64,000 bases of DNA from Trichosphaerium sp. ATCC 40318. Its lineage: Eukaryota > Discosea > Flabellinia > Trichosidae. Under the pieces are notes generated by a model. The model was given only the letters and a program-made list of their open reading frames with translations, ran no database searches and was not told the origin of the DNA. The translations under genes and the position numbers were made by a program. Location: the NCBI GenBank assembly GCA_038496445.1, contig JALMLS010000195.1:62001-126000 (forward strand), in the 5' to 3' direction. Shown here piece by piece: positions 35,589-46,867 of this stretch (its first letter is position 1; the number at the start of each line of letters is the position of its first letter).

Positions 35589-38155
35589 ATGCTACGGCTG
35601 GTAACACGCCAGTCGCGACCGTGTGCGAGTGCATATAAGCCAAAGCAAGCGCAAATACGCGTACCAAAGCGTTGGGTAGAAATTAACCCAGCGTTAATGC
35701 CAGCGTACCTAAAACGTGGTATTTATAACCGTACGTATAGAAACACGCGATTATATACAAATAAACGCTATACGCGTCCAATATACCTCTAATATACGTA
35801 GGTAAGCATATAAAAGAAATTCACTACCTCCTTTCGCGTGAAGAAGTTTGGCATTCTGAAAAAAAATGTAAAGAGTTCCTAGACTTCGTATGAGCGTCAT
35901 ATACCTTCAATATACGTCTAATATCATTAAACAAACAGGTTGCTCATAGATATGATGTAAGAGAACCGAAAGATTGGCAGAACATTAGAAAAGTGGATGT
36001 TTTAAAATGTGGAGGGCGTGGATTGCTTGAGTACGTTTTATGTTGCATTGGCTATTTTTTTTTTAAATGTGGCCATGTTTATAGTTAACACCTTGATAGA
36101 AAGTATCGCTCAGTGGGACGTGCATTGGTTGAATTACGTCCTGAAGAAGGCCATGATGCAAAACTTATTGACAGTATGAAAATTTTCTTATTTTTTTTTG
36201 AAAAGTTTTTCATTTCACACGTGAGTTGTTATCCACATGGACATGATCAAGTTGATCTAAAATTATATGTTATTTTTAACAAAAATGCAACTACTAAAAG
36301 CATACCTGTAGAGAGCATTAGAGTACCATCAACGGTTTGGGCAGATAAGAAAAATCAACGCGAGTTTTTAGATTATGTGCGCCTCCTCATCACTGAAAAT
36401 CATTAACTATCATTGAAAAAGGTTGGTAAATTGCTACTAGAGAAACCTGTTCCCGAAGGTTGGTATCTTTTATCTGGACAAAGACGCCAAGTTAGCAGTT
36501 TTGGTGGTGACCCTTTCCTAAAGTATGGAACATAAAAAACTCTTATAGCGCTCAGACTTACCTGCTTTTCTCAGGCACCATTCGATGAATTTAGGCTCTG
36601 CACTAATGGACCTCTATCCAGAGGTCGATTGGCAAGGATGGAAGTTTGGTACATACCGAATACTTTAGCCATCTTTACTTCTTTCGGTAATCAAAACTCT
36701 TAACTTTTACTCCAAGATCAGCTCCCTGTGGATTACTTTGCCAAAGTGTCGAACCAGCGAAGATATTTACTAGAAGAAGTAACACTACTTTTTAGCTATT
36801 TATCTTACTCTATTAATTGAATTACAAGGGTCTTAAAGAGCTAGGTATTGAAAAATACACAGATTGGTATAATATTCGTCAACAAAAACTTCTTGAAATG
36901 GAGTTGCCAGCTCAGCTTCTTGAGTACGTTTTTAACCTACTATAGCAAAGTGGATACTGAACAATGGCTTAACTTATTTTTTGCAGAGTATATGGTAATA
37001 ATCTTGCTGAGGCCTTATTAACAATATTCCCTGAAGAGTCTTGGAAAGCTTGGAAAATAGGTATTCCAATTGTTTTCTTTTGTTATTAGTTCAATAACAT
37101 TACGTCCTTCTAAGGAGGACTTATTAGCCGCCTTTTACTGTGTCAAACTACACTTTCTTTATATAAGCCTACATCGGACGTTGATTAATTGTGATATATA
37201 GATGGCGAAGTACCTCCAAATTTTTGGGCAAAAAAAGATAACATTGTATCATTTATAAGGTAAATCCTGTGCAGCTTTGTTATACCTAAAAGTATATTAG
37301 AGACATTCAAGATGAGTTTAAAATAACACCAGATCAATGGCAAGATCAGAGTATTACAGTGAGAGGAGGGTTGAACGCATTACGTGTATACGAACAACAC
37401 AAAGAAGCTTTTTTGGATGCTTTGAAAACTCTCAACCCAAGTTTTACCTTTGATACTTCTAAGGTAGAAGCAGCCAACTCTATTAGTAATTTATATAAAG
37501 GGTACGGTTACTATTGTTACAGAACATCTTATTAACAAACATTTTAGACTTGTTTTTTGGTACACAAAGAGGATTTACCCTAAGAGTGAAGTACAGAAAG
37601 ATTTCGTTTTTAAGAATGATAAAGATGATACAGGAGAATTTGAAAAAGAGATAACACTTACTTCGTATATACCTGATAAACGTCTTGGGTTTATTTATTT
37701 GGGTAAGTAATTTTTTTTCGGACATTAAAAAAAAGTGTGACGTGTTGGAGCTCATATTGATCAAGTTTAAAAATAGGTAGAGACGTTTTAAAGAGTTCAA
37801 CAGGCACTTTCCATGACCCAGATGAGTTGTATTATAATTTTCTTGAGAAACAAAGGGAGTACCTTGAAGCCAAAGGCAAGTTGTTTTTATACCACTTTGA
37901 CATTAAGTACCTTTTTTAACTGGCTTGTTGTAGGTGTTGATATAGTTTACATCCCATACTGGTGGCGTGCTGATCGTAACACCTTTGAATCTACGCTTCA
38001 CCAAGTGAGAGAGGACTTTAACGAGCTCCCAGAACAAGTTCATCCGCTTCTCAAAGGACCAGGTAATTTTTTGTTGTTTTGGAATTAAGGCGAAAGATGA
38101 TTCTGATCTACAATCTGTTGTAACGTTTTTCCAATGTTGGTACAATTATTGGTAG
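35589..38155 (+). CDS. repeat protein with nuclease-like C-terminal domain, probably mitochondrial
   Basis: Spliced gene of about a dozen exons. The start MLRLVTRQSRPCASAYKPKQ is arginine-rich with no acidic residues, as in mitochondrial presequences. Four divergent ~55-residue modules follow with the pattern D-W-x-x-I-(R)...GG-x-x-L-L-x-x-Y-x-S-L-x-x-A-L-x-x-L-x-P-E-x-x-W-x-x-W-K-F, for example DWQNIRKVDVLKCGGRGLLE and LAEALLTIFPEESWKAWKI. The C-terminal part (SYIPDKRLGFIYLG, ELYYNFLEKQREYLEAKG, VDIVYIPYWWRADRNTFEST) resembles a restriction-endonuclease-fold domain seen with these modules in some protists, plants and fungi. The usual acidic and glutamine residues on the core strand appear replaced (FIYLG), so it may be inactive. 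It lies just upstream of a DNA ligase gene. Confidence 0.6.
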
Positions 38156-38179
38156 TCCTAAATATCTTAAGGGAGTTAC

Positions 38180-39681
38180 ATGATGCCATTGCTACTAAAA
38201 ACACAAGAGTTTACAAAAACAGGTGCGGATTACAGTACCTGTAAAACGCTAACAATTTTATTGTTAGATATCTGTCGTTATGGATACTACCCAATACCAA
38301 TGTTTGCTTTCTTTACAAAGCGTACATTTGAAGGAAAACATACAGTCAACGGATGGTAATATTACTTTTATTCTGAACTTGATAAATCAGTGAAAACATC
38401 TAATTTTGGATGTTGATTTAGGTATATTTCGGAAAAACTTGACGGCATTAGAGCATTTTGGGATGGTATTAATTTTGTTTCAAAAACAGGTCATATAATA
38501 CCTGCACCGGATAAAATTCTTAATATGTTCCCACAACACATACCCTTGGATGGAGAACTATGGTACAGTTTTTTTTTAACGTTTTGCCAGTTTGCTATTT
38601 TTTTTGGTCGTATTAAAGCAATGATCACGAAATATTCAATTTTAATTTAGGGCTGGATACGATACAACTGTAGAGCAAATGGTACATAAAATTTATAAGG
38701 ACAAGGATTGGACCGGTACGCTGGAGTTTATACTTTTTTTTTACAACTTTTTCTTCTTTTTGACTGCACGTATTCACGCGAACCAGACGCACTTGTTTGG
38801 AGTATTTATATTGATTAATCTCTTTAGGTATTAAATTTCATATTTTTGATTGTACTGTCATTGGTAAGCGTATGAAAGCGCGATGGGATGCAGCAAAGTA
38901 CACTTATTAATTTTTTTTTTTGTACTTTCGGTTTTACTTACTGTTTAAAGCGCTGTTGTTAAACCCGATCACCCATTTTTTGTACTTATGAAACAAGATA
39001 TAATCAATAGTTTTAAAGAAATATATGATGAGTATGCTGTTGTAAAAAAACGAGGCGGTATGCATATAACATGAAACATCACAAAAACTTTTTTGTTCTT
39101 CTAAGGTTTACAAAACTGAACTAACTACTATTTTCCTTTAGGTGAGGGTGTTGTTGTGAGAAAACCTCATTCATTCCAAGCCACTGGAAGAACCAATACA
39201 ATACAAAAGTACAAGGTAACATTTCTCACATGAAACATTTTTTTTATTTTGGATAAAAGCCTACACAACTACCAAAGAAAGACCCTGTCACTACCACTCG
39301 TTTACACTTTGCCCTTTTAAATTGTTTTGCTAGGGTCATTTGGATCAAGAAGTCCGATTTTTAGAGTTAGTACCAGGACTAAATAAGTTTAAATGCTTGA
39401 GGTACAAGCCCTTGTGCCGCAATCTTCTATGTTCTCAGTTTTTTCTCACTTCATTTTCTAGGCCAACGGGACACACAAGTACAACACATATCGAAATAGC
39501 GTGTACACCAGAACAATATGCAAGCCCACCTCCTAAAGGGTCAATACTTACAGTAAACATTGATGATGATGAGCACAAAGGGAGGATTTGGATAAACCCA
39601 GTATACTCAAGAATTAATTACGAAATGGACTGGAATACAGTAATGGCTGAATGGAAAATGAATATGGAACCTATTCAGTGA
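38180..39681 (+). CDS. ATP-dependent DNA ligase, compact form
   Basis: Seals nicked DNA through an AMP-lysine intermediate. Seen after splicing: motif I YISEKLDGIRAFWDG (catalytic lysine in EKLDGIR), IPLDGELWAG (motif III), KFHIFDCTVIGKRMKARWDA (motif IIIa), RGGEGVVVRKPHSF (motif IV) and NTIQKYKGH (motif V). An OB-fold follows with TPEQYASPPPKGSILTVNID, ending EWKMNMEPIQ. About ten exons; product about 350-380 residues, the size of compact ligases of bacteria, viruses and some protists rather than of LIG1/3/4. The start (38180) is only 25 nt after the preceding stop and is the least certain part; read-through splicing into one fused transcript cannot be excluded. Confidence 0.82.
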
Positions 39682-40038
39682 CTTGTGTAAATAAAAACCA
39701 TACATGTAGCCCTGCCCTTTGCCCTTGTTTCTACTACTACAAACATCTACTTGGTACGATTCAGTAAAATGACACTGTATTCCACACTGAGATGCGCGTG
39801 TCTTGTGCTACACAAAAAATCTGTTGTTCCTGTTGTTGTTTCTAGGGACTATTAGATTTCGAAGAAATCACGTGATTTGGATGTTGTTTCGCTGGAATTT
39901 GTACAGGAAACAGCTAATTTTTTAGTCAAACAAAGCTCTAATCAGTTTCGACGTACCGTTGTGTACCACAACCTTATAAATATTTAGGAAACCAAAAACT
40001 TTCAGCCTACTCACACAAGCAGAACAACACGTTAAGAT
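39682..40038. other. intergenic region
   Basis: 357 nt between the ligase stop and the F-box gene start. It includes an AATAAA at about 39690 for the ligase and an ATCACGTGAT palindrome at about 39868. No gene is seen. Confidence 0.4.
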
Positions 40039-41579
40039 ATGAATGACTCTACAACATTAAACACGTTGCCACTTGACGTTATAGCAATATTTTGTGATTA
40101 TTTACCAATCGACGAGATATTGTCTTTTCGGCTTGCTTCAAGAAGGTGTTGTGAAGGAAGTAACAAATCCTACCTGAGACACATCTTACAACTCAAGAAA
40201 TACCTAAAATCAACACTCGATAAACACCACAATGACCCTATCACTATCAAATACAACTGGCTGGTCTCCAAGACGATGAATGATCTTCATGCTTTGAATG
40301 AATTGATTCAATTGGAACGTGCTCCAAATCCGAAAAGTAATAATACTGTACTTTTTGTCGCTCTTTAAGTCACTAATCAACTTTTTTACAAGGTACAATC
40401 AAGAGATTTTTAGCATGGTACTCTGAGGAGTCAAAAGTTCCTACCGAAGCGAAAGGATTATTTTGCGAGTTTCAATTGAATACAAAAGACGGTGAGGATG
40501 TTGTCTATGGATTTTGTTGCTATGATGAAGTGTACAACTTCCGACAAGGTAATTTGTCTTTGCTTTTCTTGACGAATTCTGAATTCCGTCTTTGATTTGG
40601 TAATCTCATTCTTGTCAGACGAAAAACAAGTTGGAGTTCAAATGGAACTAACCGTTGGAAAGTCCAAATCGGCACCGCTCGTCAATATATACGCAACATA
40701 CAATAAATACTATGATCTAGAATTATCGGAGGCTGTGAGATTGAAGATGGCCGATGAATACCAACAGTTGAATGATGAGCAGTTTTGTATTCAAATTCTC
40801 AAAGATATTGGTATCGACATGGCTGACCTTGGAACACTTGAAATTGGAATGAGTCGTTATTTAGATGTACCCTATCCAGGCTTCATTTTAAAAGAAGGAC
40901 AAGTACCAGAAGTTCCACGTTTTATTTCAGTGCTGTTAAAAAAGTCATTGGTTCAGTATGTCAGAAAGAGGATAACTGCTTGCTTATTTCAAGTTGTGCT
41001 ATCAGAAGACCTGAAGAGTACCAATAGAGGATATCCATTAGTACACGAAGATGAACTCAAAAGGGTACAGCTGATATCCTGTGAATCGTGGTCAATAGGT
41101 TGTCATGAATACTGCTGCGTACGCTACTTACTTAGTACATTTCTGTGAACTAACATTTCAAAAAGGATCGTGGTTTCCTCGATGTTGTCTATCGCTACAA
41201 AGGTCACCTTGTCCACTGTATTATTAGTGGTCACTCTTACTATGAAGACGAATTTGCAATCAAACTACACTTTGACACTGTGGCTCTTGGAGAATTACAC
41301 CAAAAATCCGAGGGTTACGAGTCTCTGAATATCTTGTCAACTTCTGATGCACCAGACGAGATTTGGGATTCTGTAAAAGATATCATTCCAAAAGAATCGC
41401 CTTCGCATACTGATAGTATGTTATTCCTAGCGTCATTGGCAATTATCGGATGTCCTAGCACACATATTGGAACGGTTGAAGATGTGGGAAGAAATCATCT
41501 GTTGTACGAAGATCCTCTACTCAAGTACTTTTTTCATATTGTGACGAAAGGACTTCCAAAAGGATCTATATATCGCTGA
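40039..41579 (+). CDS. spliced F-box protein with unrecognised C-terminal domain
   Basis: Starts MNDSTTLNTLPLDVIAIFCD. Residues 9-50 form an F-box (LPLDVIAIFCDYLPIDEILS, FRLASRRCCEG), the Skp1-binding module of SCF ubiquitin ligases. Four exons join in frame: introns at about 40337-40393, 40549-40618 and 41066-41165. The remaining ~370 residues (RFLAWYSEESKVPTEAKGLF, VVYRYKGHLVHCIISGHSYY, VALGELHQKS) match no family I know. It differs from the other F-box-like genes here in having introns and no LRR or MORN repeats. Probably a substrate receptor; the partner is unknown. Confidence 0.7.
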
Positions 41580-41916
41580 TAATAAACTCACTGTTCCCTT
41601 CTGGGCTTGCATATTTTACTGGATATCTTTTTAAAACGTTGAACTTAAAGCATGTGTTGTTATTTGAGACACTTTCATTGCCTATCGGCACTAGGTGTTA
41701 GAAATTCGCAAAAATTTGCAATCTAATTTGACAGTTGCCTTCAAGGGACTTCAGACTAGTACAGGCCATTAGAAGACTCTCAACTATCACCTGTGTGACA
41801 CATAGGTCCACATAAAGCGGTTTTAGAACCGTATCTTGTGATTCATTACACAGACATTTTTCCGCAGTGGCAACTTAACGAAAATTGTTTTTCACCAATT
41901 TCAACTCGTTTACTTC
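41580..41916. other. intergenic region
   Basis: 337 nt between two genes on the plus strand. Nothing recognised; it should contain the transglutaminase promoter. Confidence 0.4.
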
Positions 41917-44900
41917 ATGACAACCGTATTTATAAACGAACTTCACTACGAAGATAAGTGGGAGGACCAATTCGAAGGTATGTAACTTCTAAACGTTCAT
42001 CTGTAAAGCCTCAAACAATTTTGAAAGGAGTCGAGATTGCTGGTCCCGCGGGTACTAATTTGACTGGCTGGTCGCTTGCGCTTTACAAAGGTATGTCTAT
42101 CTAGCGCCAACTCCGATTTTGTATCTTTTTTTGTGTATGTTAAGATTCTTTCTTCAAGGTGATGGCACAATGTATAAACAAGTCGATGTGCATGGTTTGA
42201 TAGCGAATTTGTCAGTACGGTTATTTTTTTTTTACCATCCAAAAAAAACATCACGTGATTTTTTGTTTTCAAACTCAAAAATTGTTATTTTAGAACGGTT
42301 TCGGGTGTGTGTTTGTGTATGTTCCTCATATTGATAACGGTAAGTGAGAAGATAATCTCCTTAAAAACTACAACTCTAACTCTTATGAAGGTGAACACGG
42401 TGGCGCTGGTATAGCGTTAATTGACGCTGATGGCACTGTCCGACAATTTTTAAGGTAACGAATAGAACATAAATCACGACAGTCGTTATTCTCACTTGTA
42501 ATTAGCTATGAGGGTCAGTTTACAGCGAGCGATGGTAAATAAGATTTAGCTCATTCAAAACTCAACGTTTTCTTACCGGAAACTCAATAGGTCCTGCTTC
42601 TGGTACTGAAAGTATTGATATCTCAGTATCAGAATCTGATCAGAGCAGTAACAAGAACTCCTTACAGCTACAGGGAAAAGGTCGTGTGTACGAAGACTTT
42701 GAATGGGTACGTGTCTATTAACAAACCCTTTGTTCCTTACAACACATAGCATGGTCCTGTAAAGAGTTCTCCTGGTGCTATCAACGCCGGTCAAGAGTTT
42801 GGTATGTCACTTTGTTAACTGAGCTGTGAAGCTAAATTAAGAGCAGAGGAAGTCAAAATTGAAGCGGGAGGTGTAGCTTTAGACATGAAAGTCCAAGAAA
42901 ATAGAAAAAATCATCACACAGACTTGTATGAAACGCCTGTGATGCTATTACTGCGGTACACATATATACAATATATATATTACTAATTAAGCACATCTAG
43001 ACGCGCTCAGGAGTTTGACGTTGAGTTTACTACGGACAAACGTAATTTTTTTTAAACAATTGTTGATGAGATTCTTTTCTTATAACCTGTACAGCAAGCG
43101 ACTCCAAGATATCGATTGAGTTATCAGTATTCCCTGAGGAAGAGAAGATAACGTTTGATGTCTTGCAAGAAAGACCATCACGTGATTCAAACAAGTGGGA
43201 GGCATACATATGGACGAAAAAAGAAAATGGATTTTCGATGAGAATAAGGTTTGTTCCTTTTGAAACTTTTTCCTCCAGCACTTTCAGCCCTTTCTATTTT
43301 GGGATTTTTGCTCAAATTTCTTGATTCTATTTTGCGGAGGGTTAATAAATATGAAGGATACCTGCGAATGCAATTGTTGGACAGTACACAATGAAAATTA
43401 CTTTCGAAGGAGAAGAGCCAATAGCATATCCTCATCCAGTAATTGTTTTGTTCAACCCTTGGAGCGAAAAAGATGATGTTTACATAAGAAATGATAGAGA
43501 TAGAACAGAGTATGTAACAAACTATGAGGGGGCTATTTGGGTACGTAAAAACAACACTGAAGACAAGAAAAAGCCAAACAGAATTAACTATTTTTTTACC
43601 ATTTGTCCATTGTTTTTGTTTTGCTTGTTTTGTTGTATTACCACCTCTTTTAGAAAGGTAGCGCATTGCTCGCAACTCGACTAGCATGGGATTATGCTAT
43701 CTATGAAGAGAAGTCTCTTTTGGCTTGTCTACAGCTGGTTACAATGTTGCCAGTACGGTTTTTTTTATTTACTGTAATGACGTATGAAGCTTATATTGTT
43801 TTGTAGTTAGATACAAGGTCTGACGCAGTTCTTTTTTCAAGAGCTTTGAGCGCACTTGTAAATTCTCAAGATGAAGGCGGTATCTTGGTGGGAAACTGGA
43901 GTGGTACCGTTTGTTTTTAACTTGATTTTCTGCCAAAATAACCAACGAGGTTTTTGTTTGATTGATTGTCTATTTAGGAAACTACGAAGGTGGAGAGAAA
44001 CCAAGTTCTTGGACAGGATCAGGTCCTATCTTAGAGCAATTCTATGTTACTGAAAATCCAGTAAAATACGGTCAATGCTGGGTGTTTGGTAAGTAGTCTT
44101 GTTTAGCTGGTTTTTTTTCTAACTCTTCTTCAGCTTGCGTTTTATGCTCCGTTTGTAGAATACTTGGTATCCCTTGTCGTTCCTTGACGAATTTCAACTC
44201 AGGTACGGTTTTGTTTTAATATGTCATCGTAGATCACGTGATATAAGGCAACTTTTTGTTTATTCTGTTTTGTTTATGTTAGCCCACGACACATCTTTTG
44301 ACAGAGGCATTGAGTTGTATTTCTACAGAGACGATGATGGAGAACTCATTAAAGATCATGCTGTAACTTCAGATTCCATTTGGTACCACATCATAAAACC
44401 CTTTATTCTTTATTAGAGTATTGCCTTTGTAATCGATTAACCTATCTTCTTAGGAACTTCCATTGCTGGAATGAAGTATGGTATGTTTGTTGATTTTCTC
44501 AGCTTCACTTTACTAACGCTATTGATAGGCTTGCAAGGAGAGACTTACCACCTGGATATGGTTCTATTTATACTTCTTATTTACTTTGTTGCTAATCTAA
44601 GGTCTGTAGGTGGTTGGCAAGCACTTGATTCTACACCTCAAGTACGCTTGTTATTTTTTACTATTTACTAAGCAATACAAAGGAATTGAGTGGTGGTATA
44701 TATCAAACTGGACCTTGTCCGGTTTCGGCTATTAAGGCAGGATCTAAGAGCAAAGCAATTAAATATGATCTTGACTTTATTTATGCTGAAGTTAACGCTG
44801 ATATAAAGTAAGTTGACTTGATAAGATGCTTGTCAAGAAGGATTAAAAGCAATTTCGTTCAACATTTCTAACTGTTATATTTTTTAGACACTTTGCACGT

Positions 44901-46405
44901 GATGAAGAGAGTGGGGAATATGAATTAATTAAAGTAAATACTAAACATGTTGGCGCAGAAATAGTTACAAAGGTACACTTGGCTTTATTAATCACATGCG
45001 AAAACAATTTCGTTATTTTGTTTTTTTCTTTGATGTGAAATGAGTAGTTTCACTTGGCAGTATTCCTGTGTTCGCAAGAGACTATCCTATTTACCACACC
45101 AGATCTCTCTGCTTGATAGCTTGTTAACTTGTTTCTAGGCAGTTAACTCTATGCTAAAGAGATACATTACAGGAGGTTACAAGCATTTTGAAGGAACTGC
45201 AGCGGAACGTGCAGTACACCAAGCACCATCAGGTATTTAAAACCAGGTGTCTTTTAAACTGGTTGCTCATAACAATTGTAGAAGCACTCAAGCTTGAAAT
45301 GTCTGTTGAACCAGAACAGGTAAGCAAATATCAAGATACTTCTATTGTTATGAGGAGGTCTAGATTACAGCTATGCTAAAATGCAGTCTTGACCACTTAC
45401 GCACATTGTTACTTTTTTGGCGTTCAAAAGAAAAACGAAAAAGTTGAAAACCCAAACAGTTTTTTGTTTATGTAGTTTTAATTCAACATCTAAAACGAAT
45501 GTTTTAGGCTCGTGTTGGCGATGACTTTGAAGTTACTATAACTGTAACAAGACTTAAAGGTGCCGGTTATACTCCAGATAGGAATGCTTCACTCATGTGC
45601 GTTTTTAAAACTGTTTTTTTTTTGTGCTTAAACTTTGTAATTATCACTTAGGTTTGTTGCTTATGCGCTGTTCTATACTGGAGAACCAAGAGATAAATTT
45701 AAGTCCAAGACTGTTAGAAAATTCACTGTCCTTGGATCAGGTGAACCTGCAGAATTTAAGATTAAAATATCTCAGCGGAATTACCTACCTCTTCTTGATG
45801 ATGTAAGTATCTTATAATTTTCTACTTTTTGATGTTTTCTTAACTCTGAAATTAGGATCACTATATGAAGTTTTCATCATATGTACTCATAGATGATACG
45901 AAAGAGACCGCCATCAATGAACTTAACTATGATTTACTCGATCCTGAAGTAAATATGGACGTTGATGGTGACTTAAAAGAAGGTGAAGAAAAAGTGGTTA
46001 AGGCAAGAACGAACGGTCTTTTTTTTACAAGAAACTAACCTGTTTATTTAACATAACAGGTATCCTTTAAGAACCCAATAAGTAAAGATCTAACAGATAT
46101 GACTTTACATGTTGAGGGAGCAGGTCTTATTCATAGGGAGAAGTTCAAGGTAACTCAATCATATCGCTCCAAAACCGAGAAAAAATTAAGAAATAACTCA
46201 TTACTCTATTGTAGATTGGTACTTTAGCCAGTGGAGCTACAATGGAACAAGATGTTACAATCAAGGGATTACATACAGGTAATCACATACTAGTAGCGAC
46301 AATAAACTGTAACGTACGTCGAAACGAAAAAAAAAACTGGAAACTTTTTTTTTGATTTATTGGTTTATAACTTTTGGTGTAGGAATTGGCGCCAATCCAT
46401 GGTGA
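41917..46405 (+). CDS. transglutaminase with N-terminal lamin-tail-like (LTD) domain
   Basis: About 25 short exons. Residues ~1-190 read TVFINELHYEDKWEDQFEGV, EIAGPAGTNLTGWSLALYKG and LQLQGKGRVYEDFEWHGPVK, then SSPGAINAGQEF. This is the pattern of lamin-tail domains found in secreted bacterial nucleases and other extracellular proteins. A standard animal-type transglutaminase follows: N-terminal beta-sandwich (VIVLFNPWSEKDDVYIR), core with catalytic Cys in KYGQCWVFA (TGC 44076-44078), His in NFHCWNEVW (44461-44463) and Asp in GWQALDSTPQ (44627-44629), the WLARRDLPPGYGG segment, then two C-terminal barrels ending GIGANPW. The triad is complete, so Ca-dependent protein cross-linking is likely. 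No signal peptide is seen at this start. The fusion is the odd feature. Confidence 0.88.
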
Positions 46406-46867
46406 GCAAGATGTATCTGTGATATAAAATGATTTACATGCGGAATTGTCATAAGGGATTAAAAAAATAGAAACACAGTATTACAGCTGGAACGAAGAAA
46501 AAACCAAATAAAACTTTACATTCTTGTACCCTCCTTCATATTAACTTAGCATGCCCTAAACTACAAAGAATTTAACGAGCAAATGCATTATAGCCGTTAG
46601 CCGTCACGTGTTCTCTGGTACCAATGGCTGCAAGCACGCTCATACTATTTTTTTACAGACGCTCAAATTGCTGCAGCAATTTAGCTTCTTTTTTTGAGGT
46701 ATGCGCTACACCAGGTGCTCTTCAATCCTTTGTAATCAGTGGACTGTATACTGTGTTTATAGTTCGTTGGAGATGTCATTAGAGTATTTTCTTTGAAATA
46801 AATTATAAACATTTGTTAACAACTTGACGCAATAACAAGGAAAAAAAATGGATCATTTGTATTTATA
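46406..46867. other. intergenic region between convergent genes
   Basis: 462 nt between the transglutaminase stop and the GPC acyltransferase stop. It contains AATAAA-type words near 46507 and 46799. No gene is seen. Confidence 0.4.

Noticed and set aside
36061-36406. Separate gene beginning at the 36113 frame
   Set aside because: Its reading continues the module repeats of the nuclease-like gene across standard introns, so it is treated as internal exons.
43187-43687. 166-codon minus-strand frame
   Set aside because: It lies antisense to transglutaminase exons that carry clear family motifs, and it has no recognisable features.
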